Shown in pieces: positions 52,298 to 61,192 of a stretch of DNA of 64,000 bases. A program made the translations under genes and the position numbers. This stretch comes from Thermincola carboxydiphila (GTDB lineage Bacteria > Bacillota > Thermincolia > Thermincolales > UBA2595). The stretch covers positions 62,001 to 126,000 of the forward strand of contig JAENYP010000004.1 of NCBI GenBank assembly GCA_016841725.1, in the 5' to 3' direction. The notes beneath the pieces were generated by a model. That model ran no database searches. It was not told the origin of the DNA and saw only the letters and a list, made by a program, of their open reading frames with translations. Position 1 is the stretch's first letter; every line of letters begins with the position of its first letter.

Positions 52298-52397
52298 TGT
52301 TAAAAGAGCTTCTGTTTATTTCCAGTGGGCTTATTTGCCGCACATCTGTATAATGGAAGCAGAGATATAGATAAAGATCAAAGCGGAGGGATGAGTC

Positions 52398-53282
52398 ATG
52401 GATAATTTTGCGCTGCCTGCCATGAGCTCTGGCCTGGTGCTGCAAAAATCGGGGAGAATACTGTTTGCCGCGGCCATGTTGTGTGTGGTCTTTTTTATTG
52501 TTCAGCCTGGTGTGGCTAAATCACAGATTTACAAAATCTTTAGAGAGCTCTCTAAACACAGGATGATATGGCAGACCCGGGGCTGGAATGAGATGCAGAG
52601 TTCAAGTTTTATAGTACGCTATACTTCTCGGGATAGCAGCATTGCCGAAATGGTTCTTGAATCTGCTGAGAAGAGCTATGAACCTGTTAGCGGAAATTTT
52701 GCCGGTTCATATCGGGAAAAGATACTGGTAGTTGTCTATCCTACCAAGGAATCACTGGGACGGAGCTTTGGCTGGGCTGCTGATGAAAGCGCTATGGGAG
52801 TTTACTGGGCAGGGGTGATTAGAGTTCTGTCACCAAGCGCCTGGATTGAAGAGGATGACCCGGAAGTGTTTAAAGAGGTATTTGACAGTGATGGCCCTCT
52901 GGCTCATGAGCTTACTCACCTTTTGGTAGACTACGAGACAGGCGGGAATTATACGCGCTGGTTCACCGAGGGGATAGCTCAGTATACTGAGGCGAAGGTT
53001 ACCGGATACCGGTTGGACTACCGGAGCATCCGTGATTATGATGAAATATATCCCTTATCCCGCATGGACAGGGATTTTGACAGCCTCGATGACCAGAATT
53101 TGGCTTATTTACAGTCATTCCAGGCAGTTAATTATCTGGTAGAACTCTATGGTGAAGACAGTTTACGGGATATCCTGGGACAGTTGGGTCGTGGACAGTC
53201 GATGGAAGCCAGTTTTAAGGATGTTCTTGGCGTATCTTTGGAACAGTTTGAAAAGGATTTTGGTGAGTGGGTAATTAGTTAA
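52398..53282 (+). CDS. Peptidase MA-like gluzincin metallopeptidase
   Basis: Exported or membrane-anchored metallopeptidase (294 aa). An N-terminal hydrophobic segment spans about residues 21-39. The zinc motif is HELTH, and the third ligand glutamate is in WFTEGIAQYTE, about 25 residues later. This is the peptidase_MA-like family found in many Clostridia. The substrate is unknown. ATG follows CGGAGGGATG. Confidence 0.85.
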   Translation: MDNFALPAMSSGLVLQKSGRILFAAAMLCVVFFIVQPGVAKSQIYKIFRELSKHRMIWQTRGWNEMQSSSFIVRYTSRDSSIAEMVLESAEKSYEPVSGNFAGSYREKILVVVYPTKESLGRSFGWAADESAMGVYWAGVIRVLSPSAWIEEDDPEVFKEVFDSDGPLAHELTHLLVDYETGGNYTRWFTEGIAQYTEAKVTGYRLDYRSIRDYDEIYPLSRMDRDFDSLDDQNLAYLQSFQAVNYLVELYGEDSLRDILGQLGRGQSMEASFKDVLGVSLEQFEKDFGEWVIS

Positions 53283-53352
53283 TTAAATAATAGTCCTGCT
53301 TATTTTTCGTAGGTTTGGGGAAAATAAAAAAAACCTTGAAGGAGGCAGGAAA

Positions 53353-54033
53353 TTGATAAGTAATGATACCTCAATCCAAAGAAATGTTGAAAATGTTCTT
53401 AAGAACAACCGGCTGTTGCGGAATGCGGATATAAAGATTGAAACCAGAAACGGTGAAGTAACACTTTATGGTTTTGTTGACGTTTTAGCGGAAAAGTGGG
53501 CAGCTGGAGCCACTGTCGCACAGGTCCCGGGAGTGACATCTGTTGATAACAGTCTTACTGTGGCTGTAGACGGACCTATTGATGACAGGGATATCGGGGA
53601 AGGGGTCAGGGAGAAACTCTGTGCTGCAGACAGAAACGACCTTCATGAGCTGACTGCAGAGGTTAATGATGGTATAGTATATATCCGGGGTCAGGCAGCG
53701 AGCCTGGCAGTAAAAAATGCAGCCACAATGGCTGCTGCAGGAGTCCAGGGAGTGAAGGATGTAGTAGCAATCGTGGAAATTGGAAGTGACGGCCTGAGGT
53801 CAGATGATGCTTCAATAACCAATAGAGTTGAACGAGCACTTGCAGGCACCGAATCAGTCAGCGCTAATCTGGTAGGGACTGATACTGATGACGGCACAGT
53901 TACTTTGTCCGGAACTGTCTGGACACCGGAACAGGCGGAGATAGCCCGGCAAATTGCGTCAGGCGTATCCGGAGTGAAAAAAGTTGATAATGAGCTTGAA
54001 ACGGTGCAGGAAGAAGAAAAATATGTCGAGTAA
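53353..54033 (+). CDS. Protein with three BON domains
   Basis: Soluble protein (226 aa) without a signal sequence. Three BON-type repeats follow one another: about residues 5-75 (ADIKIETRNGEVTLYGFV), 80-145 (LTAEVNDGIVYIRGQA) and 155-222 (DDGTVTLSGTV). BON domains bind membranes or lipids. It starts at TTG after AGGAGGC. murA is the next gene but has its own start region. Confidence 0.85.
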   Translation: MISNDTSIQRNVENVLKNNRLLRNADIKIETRNGEVTLYGFVDVLAEKWAAGATVAQVPGVTSVDNSLTVAVDGPIDDRDIGEGVREKLCAADRNDLHELTAEVNDGIVYIRGQAASLAVKNAATMAAAGVQGVKDVVAIVEIGSDGLRSDDASITNRVERALAGTESVSANLVGTDTDDGTVTLSGTVWTPEQAEIARQIASGVSGVKKVDNELETVQEEEKYVE

Positions 54034-54178
54034 GGGGCAGGTGTGAAAACATCTGCCCTGAAATATTTTCACCTTTAAACTCTATGCAGGAATAATACAC
54101 TTAAGATAGAATATACAATAAATGCGGGTTTATGACAGAAATAATTGATTTGTGGTATATGCTATGGGAGGTTGAAAG

Positions 54179-55429
54179 GTGCAAAAACTATACATAAAAG
54201 GTGGCAAAACACTGGAAGGGAACGTTAGAATCAGCGGAGCTAAAAATGCAGCATTGGCCATAGTCTGTGCTTCACTCCTGGCAGGAGAAACTGTTTATCT
54301 GGAAAACATGCCTGATATAACAGACGTTAATGTCTTGCTTGATATTATAGCAAATTTGGGTGTAAGGGTAGTGAGAAAGGAACTGGATGTTGTCGAAATT
54401 ACGACACCTGACCGCATATCGACTAAAACCCCTTATCGTGAGGTTAAAAAGTTAAGGGCATCTAACCTTCTCCTGGGACCATTGCTGGCGCGCTTCTGCA
54501 ATGCGGAAATTGCCCTCCCGGGAGGCTGTAATATCGGGAGCAGGCCAATGGACCTGCATATCAAAGGTTTTGAGGCTCTGGGGGCAAATCTGAGCCTTGA
54601 GCACGGTTTCATTAAGGGCAGCTGCAGCCGTCTGTCAGGGTCCAAAATATATCTTGATTTTCCCAGTGTTGGCGCTACCGAAAACATCATGATGGCCGCC
54701 GCTTTGGCCAAAGGGCAGACGGTTCTGGAAAACGTGGCTAAAGAGCCGGAGATAGTGGATCTGGCTAACTTTTTAAATAGTATTGGGGCCAAAATCCGGG
54801 GCGCCGGAACTGATGTGATTAAGATTGACGGGGTTGACCAGTTGGGGGGAGGACGCTATTCTGTGATTCCTGACCGTATTGAAGCAGGTACCTTTATGGT
54901 TGCTGCTGCGGCTACCCATGGAGACCTGACTATTGAAAATATCATCTCCACCCATGTGGAGCCCCTGATAGCAAAATTGCGCGAAGCAAATGTTGAGGTA
55001 ATTGAAAACGATGAAACCATCCGGGTTATCGCCCGGGACGAACTGCGGCCTATTGATATAAAAACACTGCCTTATCCCGGGTTTCCTACAGACATGCAGT
55101 CACAGGTGATGGCTATGCTTACGGTCGTTAAAGGTACCAGTGTTATTGTGGAAAATGTTTTTGAAAACAGGCTTCAGGTAGCTGACGAGTTTAAGCGAAT
55201 GGGGGCCAAGATAAAGGTTGAAGGCCGCACTGCGGTAATCCAGGGTGTCAAGCGGCTTCAGGGCGCTCAGGTCAAAGCGTCGGATCTACGGGCAGGTGCA
55301 GCTCTAATAGTGGCAGGCCTGATAGCTGACGGAGATACCGAAATCTGTAATACCTGTTACATTGACCGGGGATATGAAAAAATTGAGCAAAAACTGATTT
55401 CGCTGGGTGCAAGTATCACCAGGATTTGA
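54179..55429 (+). CDS. murA: UDP-N-acetylglucosamine 1-carboxyvinyltransferase
   Basis: First committed enzyme of peptidoglycan synthesis (416 aa); target of fosfomycin. The catalytic cysteine C117 is in PGGCNIGSRP, with K22-N23 in ISGAKNAAL. The start is GTG. Its partner location before walJ-htrA matches the origin-proximal murAB copy found in Firmicutes. Length normal. Confidence 0.97.
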   Translation: MQKLYIKGGKTLEGNVRISGAKNAALAIVCASLLAGETVYLENMPDITDVNVLLDIIANLGVRVVRKELDVVEITTPDRISTKTPYREVKKLRASNLLLGPLLARFCNAEIALPGGCNIGSRPMDLHIKGFEALGANLSLEHGFIKGSCSRLSGSKIYLDFPSVGATENIMMAAALAKGQTVLENVAKEPEIVDLANFLNSIGAKIRGAGTDVIKIDGVDQLGGGRYSVIPDRIEAGTFMVAAAATHGDLTIENIISTHVEPLIAKLREANVEVIENDETIRVIARDELRPIDIKTLPYPGFPTDMQSQVMAMLTVVKGTSVIVENVFENRLQVADEFKRMGAKIKVEGRTAVIQGVKRLQGAQVKASDLRAGAALIVAGLIADGDTEICNTCYIDRGYEKIEQKLISLGASITRI

Positions 55430-55541
55430 TGAGGTACAATCTATTGGTTGAATTACCAAAAATTTATAGTGTTTTAGCAGGAAAACAGGTAAGGTAAGAC
55501 GAAGTATAAAAATAGCTAAATTTGTCTAAGGATGTGTTATT

Positions 55542-56822
55542 ATGTCAAAGAGGCAAGTATTTAAGATAAAGCCCCTGGTTCAGCTTGGCATAATATTTAT
55601 CAGCATCACAGGCGGAGGCACACTTATCTGGACCGCATTTCTGCTTTACTATTTCCGGGCCACACCTGATGAAATTAAGTCTTTATTTATGTGGGTGGGA
55701 CCAATCGGGATCGTATTTGGTTTAGTGCTGTTACTATTGGTTAACCGGCTGCTTGTGAAGATATTTGAGATTTTTCTGGATGTTATCAGCAAGGTCGCTG
55801 ATAAGGACCTGACTCAGAAAATAGATTTTCCTACCAATGATGTATTTGGGCGGATGGCCAAGGCTTTTAATAAAATGGTTGAAGATATCAGGCAGACTAT
55901 CAGACAGAATAAGGAGACCGCACATCTTGTGGCATCTGAGGCCAACGAGGTTTCCATAGCGATCGACCAGGCAACAGCTTCAGTCCAGCAGATATCTGCG
56001 GCGATTCAGCAAATAGTGGGAGGTACTCAGGGACAGGCTTACCAGTTAAACGAAACCCTTCAGATTACCCGGGAGCTGTCTGCTGCAGTACAACAGATAG
56101 CAGCCAATTCCCAGGCGGCACACACTGCTTCACTAAACGCCTCGGAACTTGCTGTGAAAGGGGCCGGAGAAGTTGAAAAGGCCGTTGTAATGATGAATAC
56201 CATTTCAGATACCGTAGCCGATTCTGTACAGGTAGTTAAAACCCTCAATGAACGATCAGAACAGATTGATGAGATTGTTAATGTTATAACCTCCTTTGCA
56301 GACCAAACCAATCTCCTTGCCCTGAATGCGGCTATAGAGGCTGCCAGGGCCGGTGAACATGGCCGGGGGTTTGCTGTGGTTGCTGATGAAGTCAGGAAGC
56401 TGGCTGAGGGTTCGGCAAAGGCGGCACAGCAGATTGGCGAATTGATTAAGGAAATCCAGGAGGAGACTTCCACTGCAGTGAATGCAATGGTTGTTGGCAG
56501 TAATGAGGTAGAAGACGGCGTTGTTGTTGCATCACAGGCACAGACAGCATTAAGTGAAATAGTTGATACTGTTAATAAGACCGTACGGATGGTGCAGGAA
56601 ATTTCCACTGCTGCCCAGCAGCAGTCCAAAGGAATTACACAGGTGGTCCAGTCTATTGATAAAGTCAGCAACATTGCTCATCAGGTATCTGTGGCCACTC
56701 AGCAGGTTTCGGCATCAACTCAGCAGCAGACCAATACCAATGAGCAAGTTAATGCAAATGCTTCCAGAATGGCTCAGTTTGCAGCAGAACTCAAGGAGCG
56801 TATAGGTAAGTTCAGAGTTTAA
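55542..56822 (+). CDS. Methyl-accepting chemotaxis protein with minimal sensing loop
   Basis: Receptor (426 aa). Two hydrophobic segments (about residues 13-37 and 48-68) are separated by only about ten residues, so there is no periplasmic ligand domain. A HAMP-like region and a complete MCP signalling domain follow (the hairpin tip around [19 protein letters not shown]). It may sense via the membrane or via a cytoplasmic partner. It is monocistronic, followed by a terminator. Confidence 0.9.
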   Translation: MSKRQVFKIKPLVQLGIIFISITGGGTLIWTAFLLYYFRATPDEIKSLFMWVGPIGIVFGLVLLLLVNRLLVKIFEIFLDVISKVADKDLTQKIDFPTNDVFGRMAKAFNKMVEDIRQTIRQNKETAHLVASEANEVSIAIDQATASVQQISAAIQQIVGGTQGQAYQLNETLQITRELSAAVQQIAANSQAAHTASLNASELAVKGAGEVEKAVVMMNTISDTVADSVQVVKTLNERSEQIDEIVNVITSFADQTNLLALNAAIEAARAGEHGRGFAVVADEVRKLAEGSAKAAQQIGELIKEIQEETSTAVNAMVVGSNEVEDGVVVASQAQTALSEIVDTVNKTVRMVQEISTAAQQQSKGITQVVQSIDKVSNIAHQVSVATQQVSASTQQQTNTNEQVNANASRMAQFAAELKERIGKFRV

Positions 56823-56838
56823 GTCATTTTAATATACC

Positions 56839-56867
56839 AAAGCCATGGTTAGGACCATGGCTTTTTT
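56839..56867 (+). terminator. Intrinsic terminator after the chemoreceptor
   Basis: AAGCCATGG (56840-56848) with CCATGGCTT (56855-56863), six-base loop, T-tail. Confidence 0.88.
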
Positions 56868-56967
56868 ATTGCGGTATTTTGTTTTACCTGATATTATTGT
56901 TAATAGTGGTTTAGATGCCATAGGTCAGTAAGAGCAGTTTTCAGTAAAAACAGCAGAAGGTGTTATT

Positions 56968-57597
56968 ATGGGCTATACATCGGAAACAACGGTAATGTTT
57001 CCGGGAAAGACATTTAAAATTAATGTGGTTGAAGATGTCGATTACCTCCTGGATCTGGTGGAAACAGACGATGATGTTCCTTTCTGGGCAGTGCTGTGGC
57101 CTGCTGCTCTTGGGATGGCGGAGTATTTTTGGGAAAACACCTCTTTTGGCGAAAAACGCATTCTGGAACTTGGCGCCGGACTCGGTCTGGTGGGTATAGT
57201 AGCTGCAGCTAAAGGAGCTGAAGTGGTACAGACCGATTTTATTCCTGAAGCATTGCAGCTGGCAGAGGAAAATGCCAAAATTAATCACATAACTAAAATC
57301 GAACGTGTTCTGGCAGACTGGAGAAAATTCCCACTGGATGAGCGTTTTGACTTAATTATTGGTTCAGATATTCTTTATGAACCGACACTGCACCCTTTTC
57401 TTAAAGAGATATTTCTAACCAATCTCAAGCCTGGAGGTACAGTGGTTCTTGCCGATCCGGGCAGGGATGATGCTAAAAGTTTTATTAGTATGCTTCAAGA
57501 AGAAGGATATCATACTGATACAGTTACTAAAGAAGTATTTGAGACCGGGCGCAGGATTTGTGTCTCTATTTATTTTTTGAACAAAAGCGGAGGTTAA
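56968..57597 (+). CDS. Class I SAM-dependent methyltransferase (METTL-like)
   Basis: Protein of 209 aa with SAM motif I LELGAGLGLVGIVAA at about 67-81, motif II VVQTDFIPEAL and the downstream IIGSDILYEPT motif. This combination resembles the PF10294 protein-lysine methyltransferase type. Substrate unknown. It lies three bases before walJ and may share its transcript. Confidence 0.82.
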   Translation: MGYTSETTVMFPGKTFKINVVEDVDYLLDLVETDDDVPFWAVLWPAALGMAEYFWENTSFGEKRILELGAGLGLVGIVAAAKGAEVVQTDFIPEALQLAEENAKINHITKIERVLADWRKFPLDERFDLIIGSDILYEPTLHPFLKEIFLTNLKPGGTVVLADPGRDDAKSFISMLQEEGYHTDTVTKEVFETGRRICVSIYFLNKSGG

Positions 57598-57600
57598 TTT

Positions 57601-58392
57601 ATGCGGGTGTGTACTTTGGCCAGCGGAAGTTCCGGAAACTGTACATATATTGAGGGGAATGGGGCTTCTGTGCTGGTAGATGCCGGACTAAGCGGGAAAG
57701 CGATAAAACAGGGACTGGAGACTATTGGTGTTGATCCTTTGGACCTGGATGGAATAATGGTTACCCATGAACACCTGGATCATATTAAGGGTGCAGGTGT
57801 CCTCTCCCGAAGGTATGATCTGAAAATTTATGCTACAGAAATGACATGGGCACAGATGCTGCCAACCGTAGGGAATATTGAGGACTGCAACAGGGGTGTT
57901 CTGCGCAGGGAAGACTGTCTGGAAATCGAGGATCTTAAAATTGAGTGTTTCGAGACATCACATGATGCTGCCGAATCAGTAGGATTTTGTTTCTACAGCG
58001 GCAGGGTGAAGGCCGGAATAACCACTGATACAGGATTATTAACCAGGCAGGCGCGAAAACACGTGGATGGTTCGGATTTGTTGATATTTGAAGCCAATCA
58101 TGACCTTAATATGCTAAAAAACGGCAGCTATCCGTGGAATCTCAAGCAGAGGATTTTAAGTGACAGGGGTCATATGTCCAATATAGCAGCAGGGCACTGT
58201 TTAGCTTCTCTTATCAGCGGGAACACTAATAGGGTAATTTTAGCTCATCTCAGCAGGGATAATAATACTCCTGAGCTGGCTTTTAAAACAGTTGCCGATG
58301 TAATGGAGGAATCTGGCCTCACTCCGGGACAGGACCTTGTTATGGAGGTGGCCCCGAGGTTTGGACCGGGAACAATGTGGGATATGGTGTGA
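57601..58392 (+). CDS. walJ: Metallo-β-lactamase-fold exonuclease WalJ/YycJ
   Basis: MBL-fold nuclease-like protein (263 aa) of the YycJ family, linked to coordination of replication, cell division and repair in Firmicutes. The metal-binding HEHLDH motif is at about residues 57-62. H208-type ligands appear in GHCLASL. ATG is directly after the methyltransferase stop. htrA follows 14 bases later. walRK is not in the window. Confidence 0.93.
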   Translation: MRVCTLASGSSGNCTYIEGNGASVLVDAGLSGKAIKQGLETIGVDPLDLDGIMVTHEHLDHIKGAGVLSRRYDLKIYATEMTWAQMLPTVGNIEDCNRGVLRREDCLEIEDLKIECFETSHDAAESVGFCFYSGRVKAGITTDTGLLTRQARKHVDGSDLLIFEANHDLNMLKNGSYPWNLKQRILSDRGHMSNIAAGHCLASLISGNTNRVILAHLSRDNNTPELAFKTVADVMEESGLTPGQDLVMEVAPRFGPGTMWDMV

Positions 58393-58406
58393 AGGAGAGG
58401 TTGCTT

Positions 58407-59528
58407 ATGTATCGTGATGACCATGATTTTTATATGGGACAACGCCGCCCCAGTCTGTTATCATATGTAGCTGCTGCATTAATCGGGGCAGTAATCGGAG
58501 GCATGATTGTTGCTTTTGTGACAGCAGGTCTTTTCGATAACCCCACAAAATTGAACACCCAGGAAAAAAAGACTCCTGCTCCGGTGCAGACACTGGAAGA
58601 GTCACCGGTGGTCAGGATTGCAGAGGAAGTTGGTCCAACTGTTGTGGGAATAAGCAACCGTGTTGATGTTTCGTCCTTTCTTTATAATCAGCAGGTGGAA
58701 CAGGGAACGGGTTCGGGAGTTATCTTTAAAGAGGCAGGTTATATTGTAACCAATTACCATGTGATTCAGGATTCAGACCAATTGATTGTCACCCTTTCAA
58801 CCGGCAGGCAGGTATCAGGCAAGCTGGTTGGCGCTGACAGGAGGACTGATCTGGCTGTTATCAAGATTAATGAAACTGGCTTGAAAACCGCAGCATTTGG
58901 AGATTCCGATAAAATTAGGGTTGGGGAACTGGCTGTAGCTATAGGAAATCCTCTTGGAGAGAAGCTGGCCAGTACTGTGACTGCAGGTGTCATCAGTGCC
59001 TTGAACAGGACTGTCGATGTTGATGAACAGCGATTCCAGCTGATTCAGACAGATGCTGCAATAAATCCCGGAAACAGTGGAGGAGCCCTGGTTAACTCCA
59101 GGGGTGAGGTTGTGGGAATCAATAGTGTGAAAATTGTTGATGTTAATGTCGAAGGTCTTAATTTTGCGATTCCAAGTAATACGGTTAAGCCTATTGTTGA
59201 GTCAATAATTAAAAACGGCAGGGTCATCCGCCCATGGATAGGGATAATCGGGGGGGATGTAAACCCTGCGATGAAGGAACGTTTTGGGCTTTCAGTTGAT
59301 ATGGGAGTATTTGTCAGTGAACTGCCCCCTAAAGGGCCTGCCGCCAAAGCCGGCCTTAAAAGCGGGGATGTGATAGTCTCCTTTGACGGTCAGGACATCA
59401 AGGACTTTGGCGATTTGCGTACATATATTGATAAGCGCAATATTGGAGATGAGGCAGTACTTATTATAATGCGTGGTACAGACAAAAAAAGTATCAAAGT
59501 GAAGTTGGAACAAATGCCTGAGGAATAA
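58407..59528 (+). CDS. htrA: HtrA/DegP-type S1C serine protease with PDZ domain
   Basis: Membrane-anchored protease (373 aa). Membrane segment at about residues 20-42, catalytic triad H118, D148 and S224 (GNSGGAL), and a C-terminal PDZ domain (about 275-365). ATG 58407 has GAAGGAGAGG upstream. In Firmicutes this gene follows walJ and precedes rlmH; here the agr locus sits between them. Confidence 0.95.
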   Translation: MYRDDHDFYMGQRRPSLLSYVAAALIGAVIGGMIVAFVTAGLFDNPTKLNTQEKKTPAPVQTLEESPVVRIAEEVGPTVVGISNRVDVSSFLYNQQVEQGTGSGVIFKEAGYIVTNYHVIQDSDQLIVTLSTGRQVSGKLVGADRRTDLAVIKINETGLKTAAFGDSDKIRVGELAVAIGNPLGEKLASTVTAGVISALNRTVDVDEQRFQLIQTDAAINPGNSGGALVNSRGEVVGINSVKIVDVNVEGLNFAIPSNTVKPIVESIIKNGRVIRPWIGIIGGDVNPAMKERFGLSVDMGVFVSELPPKGPAAKAGLKSGDVIVSFDGQDIKDFGDLRTYIDKRNIGDEAVLIIMRGTDKKSIKVKLEQMPEE

Positions 59529-59546
59529 ATGAAACTGCATGGGAGG

Positions 59547-60305
59547 TTATTCAGAGCCTACGTCCAGCATTTCATACAGCATTTTAACCTTTGACCTGCT
59601 CATCAGGGCGTCATTGCTTGTGTTAAAAAACTTTACCAGGTATGAGTTATCTCCCCATGGCAATATTTTTTCCACCATTTTCAGGTTAATCAGGTAACAC
59701 TTATGAGACCTGAAGAAATTCGTGGGATTTAACCTTTTTTCAATTTCATTTATCGGCTCATGGGTTTCATACTTGCCCTTGACAGTATGAATCACTGTTT
59801 TTTTTCGTTCCTTTTCCATGTAGTATATCGAATCAGCGTCAATGAAGTGAAGCTCATAGCCACACTTCACATATAGCTTATCAGTTGCTTTAAAAACATT
59901 GAAGAGCTTTTGCAGGTCCAGTTCCCGTTCTTTTATGAATCCACGGATTTTCCCCAGGGTTTTTAGAACCCGGTCTTCAGTATATGGTTTTAGAATATAG
60001 TCAAAAGAGGAAACCTCAAAGGCCTCGACGGCAAAATCAGAGTGGCCGGTCACAAAAACAACTATCAGGTCTTCGTTATAATCCAAGAGGGTTTTCACTG
60101 CTGCCATGCCATTGACCTTGGGCATTTCTATATCAACAAAGACAACCTGAGGCATGTGTCTTTTAACCAGATTTATAAGCTCTCGCCCATCGGCAGCTTC
60201 GGCAGCAACAATAAAATCATCGTGTTTTTCCAGAATGGTTCTTAAGAATTTTCGATTGTTAGGCTGGTCTTCGGCAATGATAACTTTTATAGGCTTTTGG
60301 GACAT
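59547..60305 (-). CDS. agrA: AgrA-like LytTR response regulator
   Basis: Response regulator (252 aa) for the quorum-sensing locus. The receiver domain (1-120) has E12-D13 and the phosphorylation site D58 (VFVDIEMP). A LytTR DNA-binding domain fills about residues 145-245 (FINKLFNVF...and SHKCYLINLKMV). ATG 60305 has AAAGGGGA nine bases upstream; the longer frame lacks this. It is last in the order agrC-agrB-agrD-agrA and is preceded by a 17-bp perfect hairpin. Confidence 0.92.
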   Translation of the reverse strand: MSQKPIKVIIAEDQPNNRKFLRTILEKHDDFIVAAEAADGRELINLVKRHMPQVVFVDIEMPKVNGMAAVKTLLDYNEDLIVVFVTGHSDFAVEAFEVSSFDYILKPYTEDRVLKTLGKIRGFIKERELDLQKLFNVFKATDKLYVKCGYELHFIDADSIYYMEKERKKTVIHTVKGKYETHEPINEIEKRLNPTNFFRSHKCYLINLKMVEKILPWGDNSYLVKFFNTSNDALMSRSKVKMLYEMLDVGSE

Positions 60306-60327
60306 TTTACGGAAATCCCCTTTCAAC

Positions 60328-60365
60328 TTGATAAGAAGGGTAGGTTGTCCTACCCTTCTTATCAA
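60328..60365. other. Perfect 17-bp hairpin between agrD and agrA
   Basis: Arms 60328-60344 and 60349-60365 are perfect complements around a TTGT tetraloop. No T-run follows on the minus strand, so it is not an ordinary intrinsic terminator. It lies 24 bases downstream of agrD and 23 bases upstream of the agrA start, where an mRNA-stability, processing or attenuation role is possible. Confidence 0.85.
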
Positions 60366-60388
60366 TGTTTGACTCTTCAGTTGTTTGA

Positions 60389-60523
60389 TTACTTCTTCAG
60401 TTGTTGCGGGGCTTCAGGCTGGTAGCTAAATACCCAAGAGTAAGTGGAAGCGCCAGCTGATGCGATGAGGGAAATGAGAGTGATAGCTGTCAGAATAAAG
60501 GCCGCGTTAAATTTTTTAAACAT
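60389..60523 (-). CDS. agrD: AgrD-like cyclic lactone autoinducer peptide precursor
   Basis: Gene of 44 aa, too short for automatic calling. It starts MFKKFNAAFILTAITLISL, an amphipathic N-terminal leader, and ends with YQPEAP-QQLKK. The core before the YQPEAP processing signal is T27-Y28-S29-W30-V31-F32-S33, compared with the CLWFT ring of C. perfringens AgrD. The ring residue here is Ser29, implying a lactone instead of a thiolactone. The AAGGAGGTG box lies between the agrB stop and this ATG. Confidence 0.88.
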   Translation of the reverse strand: MFKKFNAAFILTAITLISLIASAGASTYSWVFSYQPEAPQQLKK

Positions 60524-60536
60524 AAATTTCACCTCC

Positions 60537-61178
60537 TTAACGTATTTTTAGTAAGCATAATCCCTTGTCTGCCGCATTAATGATTTTATGACCCCAAGGG
60601 GTAATCATCAGAGCCTGCCAATAAATACCCAGAGCAGTGGAGATTATAATTGTTGAGCATAAAGTCTGATTATCGACAGTAATATTAACACCCAAAATTG
60701 CTATCAACCAGGTCGCAAGGAAGAGAAAGCTCAGCTTTGTTACTGCTTTTGCCGGTTTGGATGAACTATTGGAATAATTGACACTGTAGCCAGGACCGAA
60801 CTTGTCCAGGGTGATTGCCATAACAATGGATGCCAGAAAAGCAGTTATCAGGAGATTAACCGGGCTCATGATGCTTAAAAGGTACACTGCCAGATAGCCT
60901 AAGCCGACATATGCCGCAAGAGATACGATCAGGCAGCGCAGACTGGAAGAGCAGTGCTGTCCGCCTGTCAAAACCCTGAGGGGGATAGAGGTACAGAATA
61001 TGAGTAACATCGGCAACAGCAGATTCAGAACATGTGCAATAAGAACAAGTAATATTAATTTAACGGTTTCTCCGATGATTAATTCAAGACCATAGGTAAG
61101 CACAGGAATCTGTTCCGGTTTCCCTGCCTTCTCAGCAAGGTAACGCCCGGCTCTTTCAGATAAACTGTGGACTGTCAT
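60537..61178 (-). CDS. agrB: AgrB-like cysteine protease/exporter
   Basis: Integral membrane protein (213 aa) that cleaves and cyclises AgrD. Six hydrophobic segments. The catalytic H75 and C82 lie in LRVLTGGQHCSSSLRC with the conserved seven-residue spacing of AgrB, and R68 is present before the GG pair. It is followed at once by agrD, with the shared AAGGAGG overlapping its stop. The strong linkage makes the assignment secure. Confidence 0.93.
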   Translation of the reverse strand: MTVHSLSERAGRYLAEKAGKPEQIPVLTYGLELIIGETVKLILLVLIAHVLNLLLPMLLIFCTSIPLRVLTGGQHCSSSLRCLIVSLAAYVGLGYLAVYLLSIMSPVNLLITAFLASIVMAITLDKFGPGYSVNYSNSSSKPAKAVTKLSFLFLATWLIAILGVNITVDNQTLCSTIIISTALGIYWQALMITPWGHKIINAADKGLCLLKIR

Positions 61179-61192
61179 GATATCAATACTCC

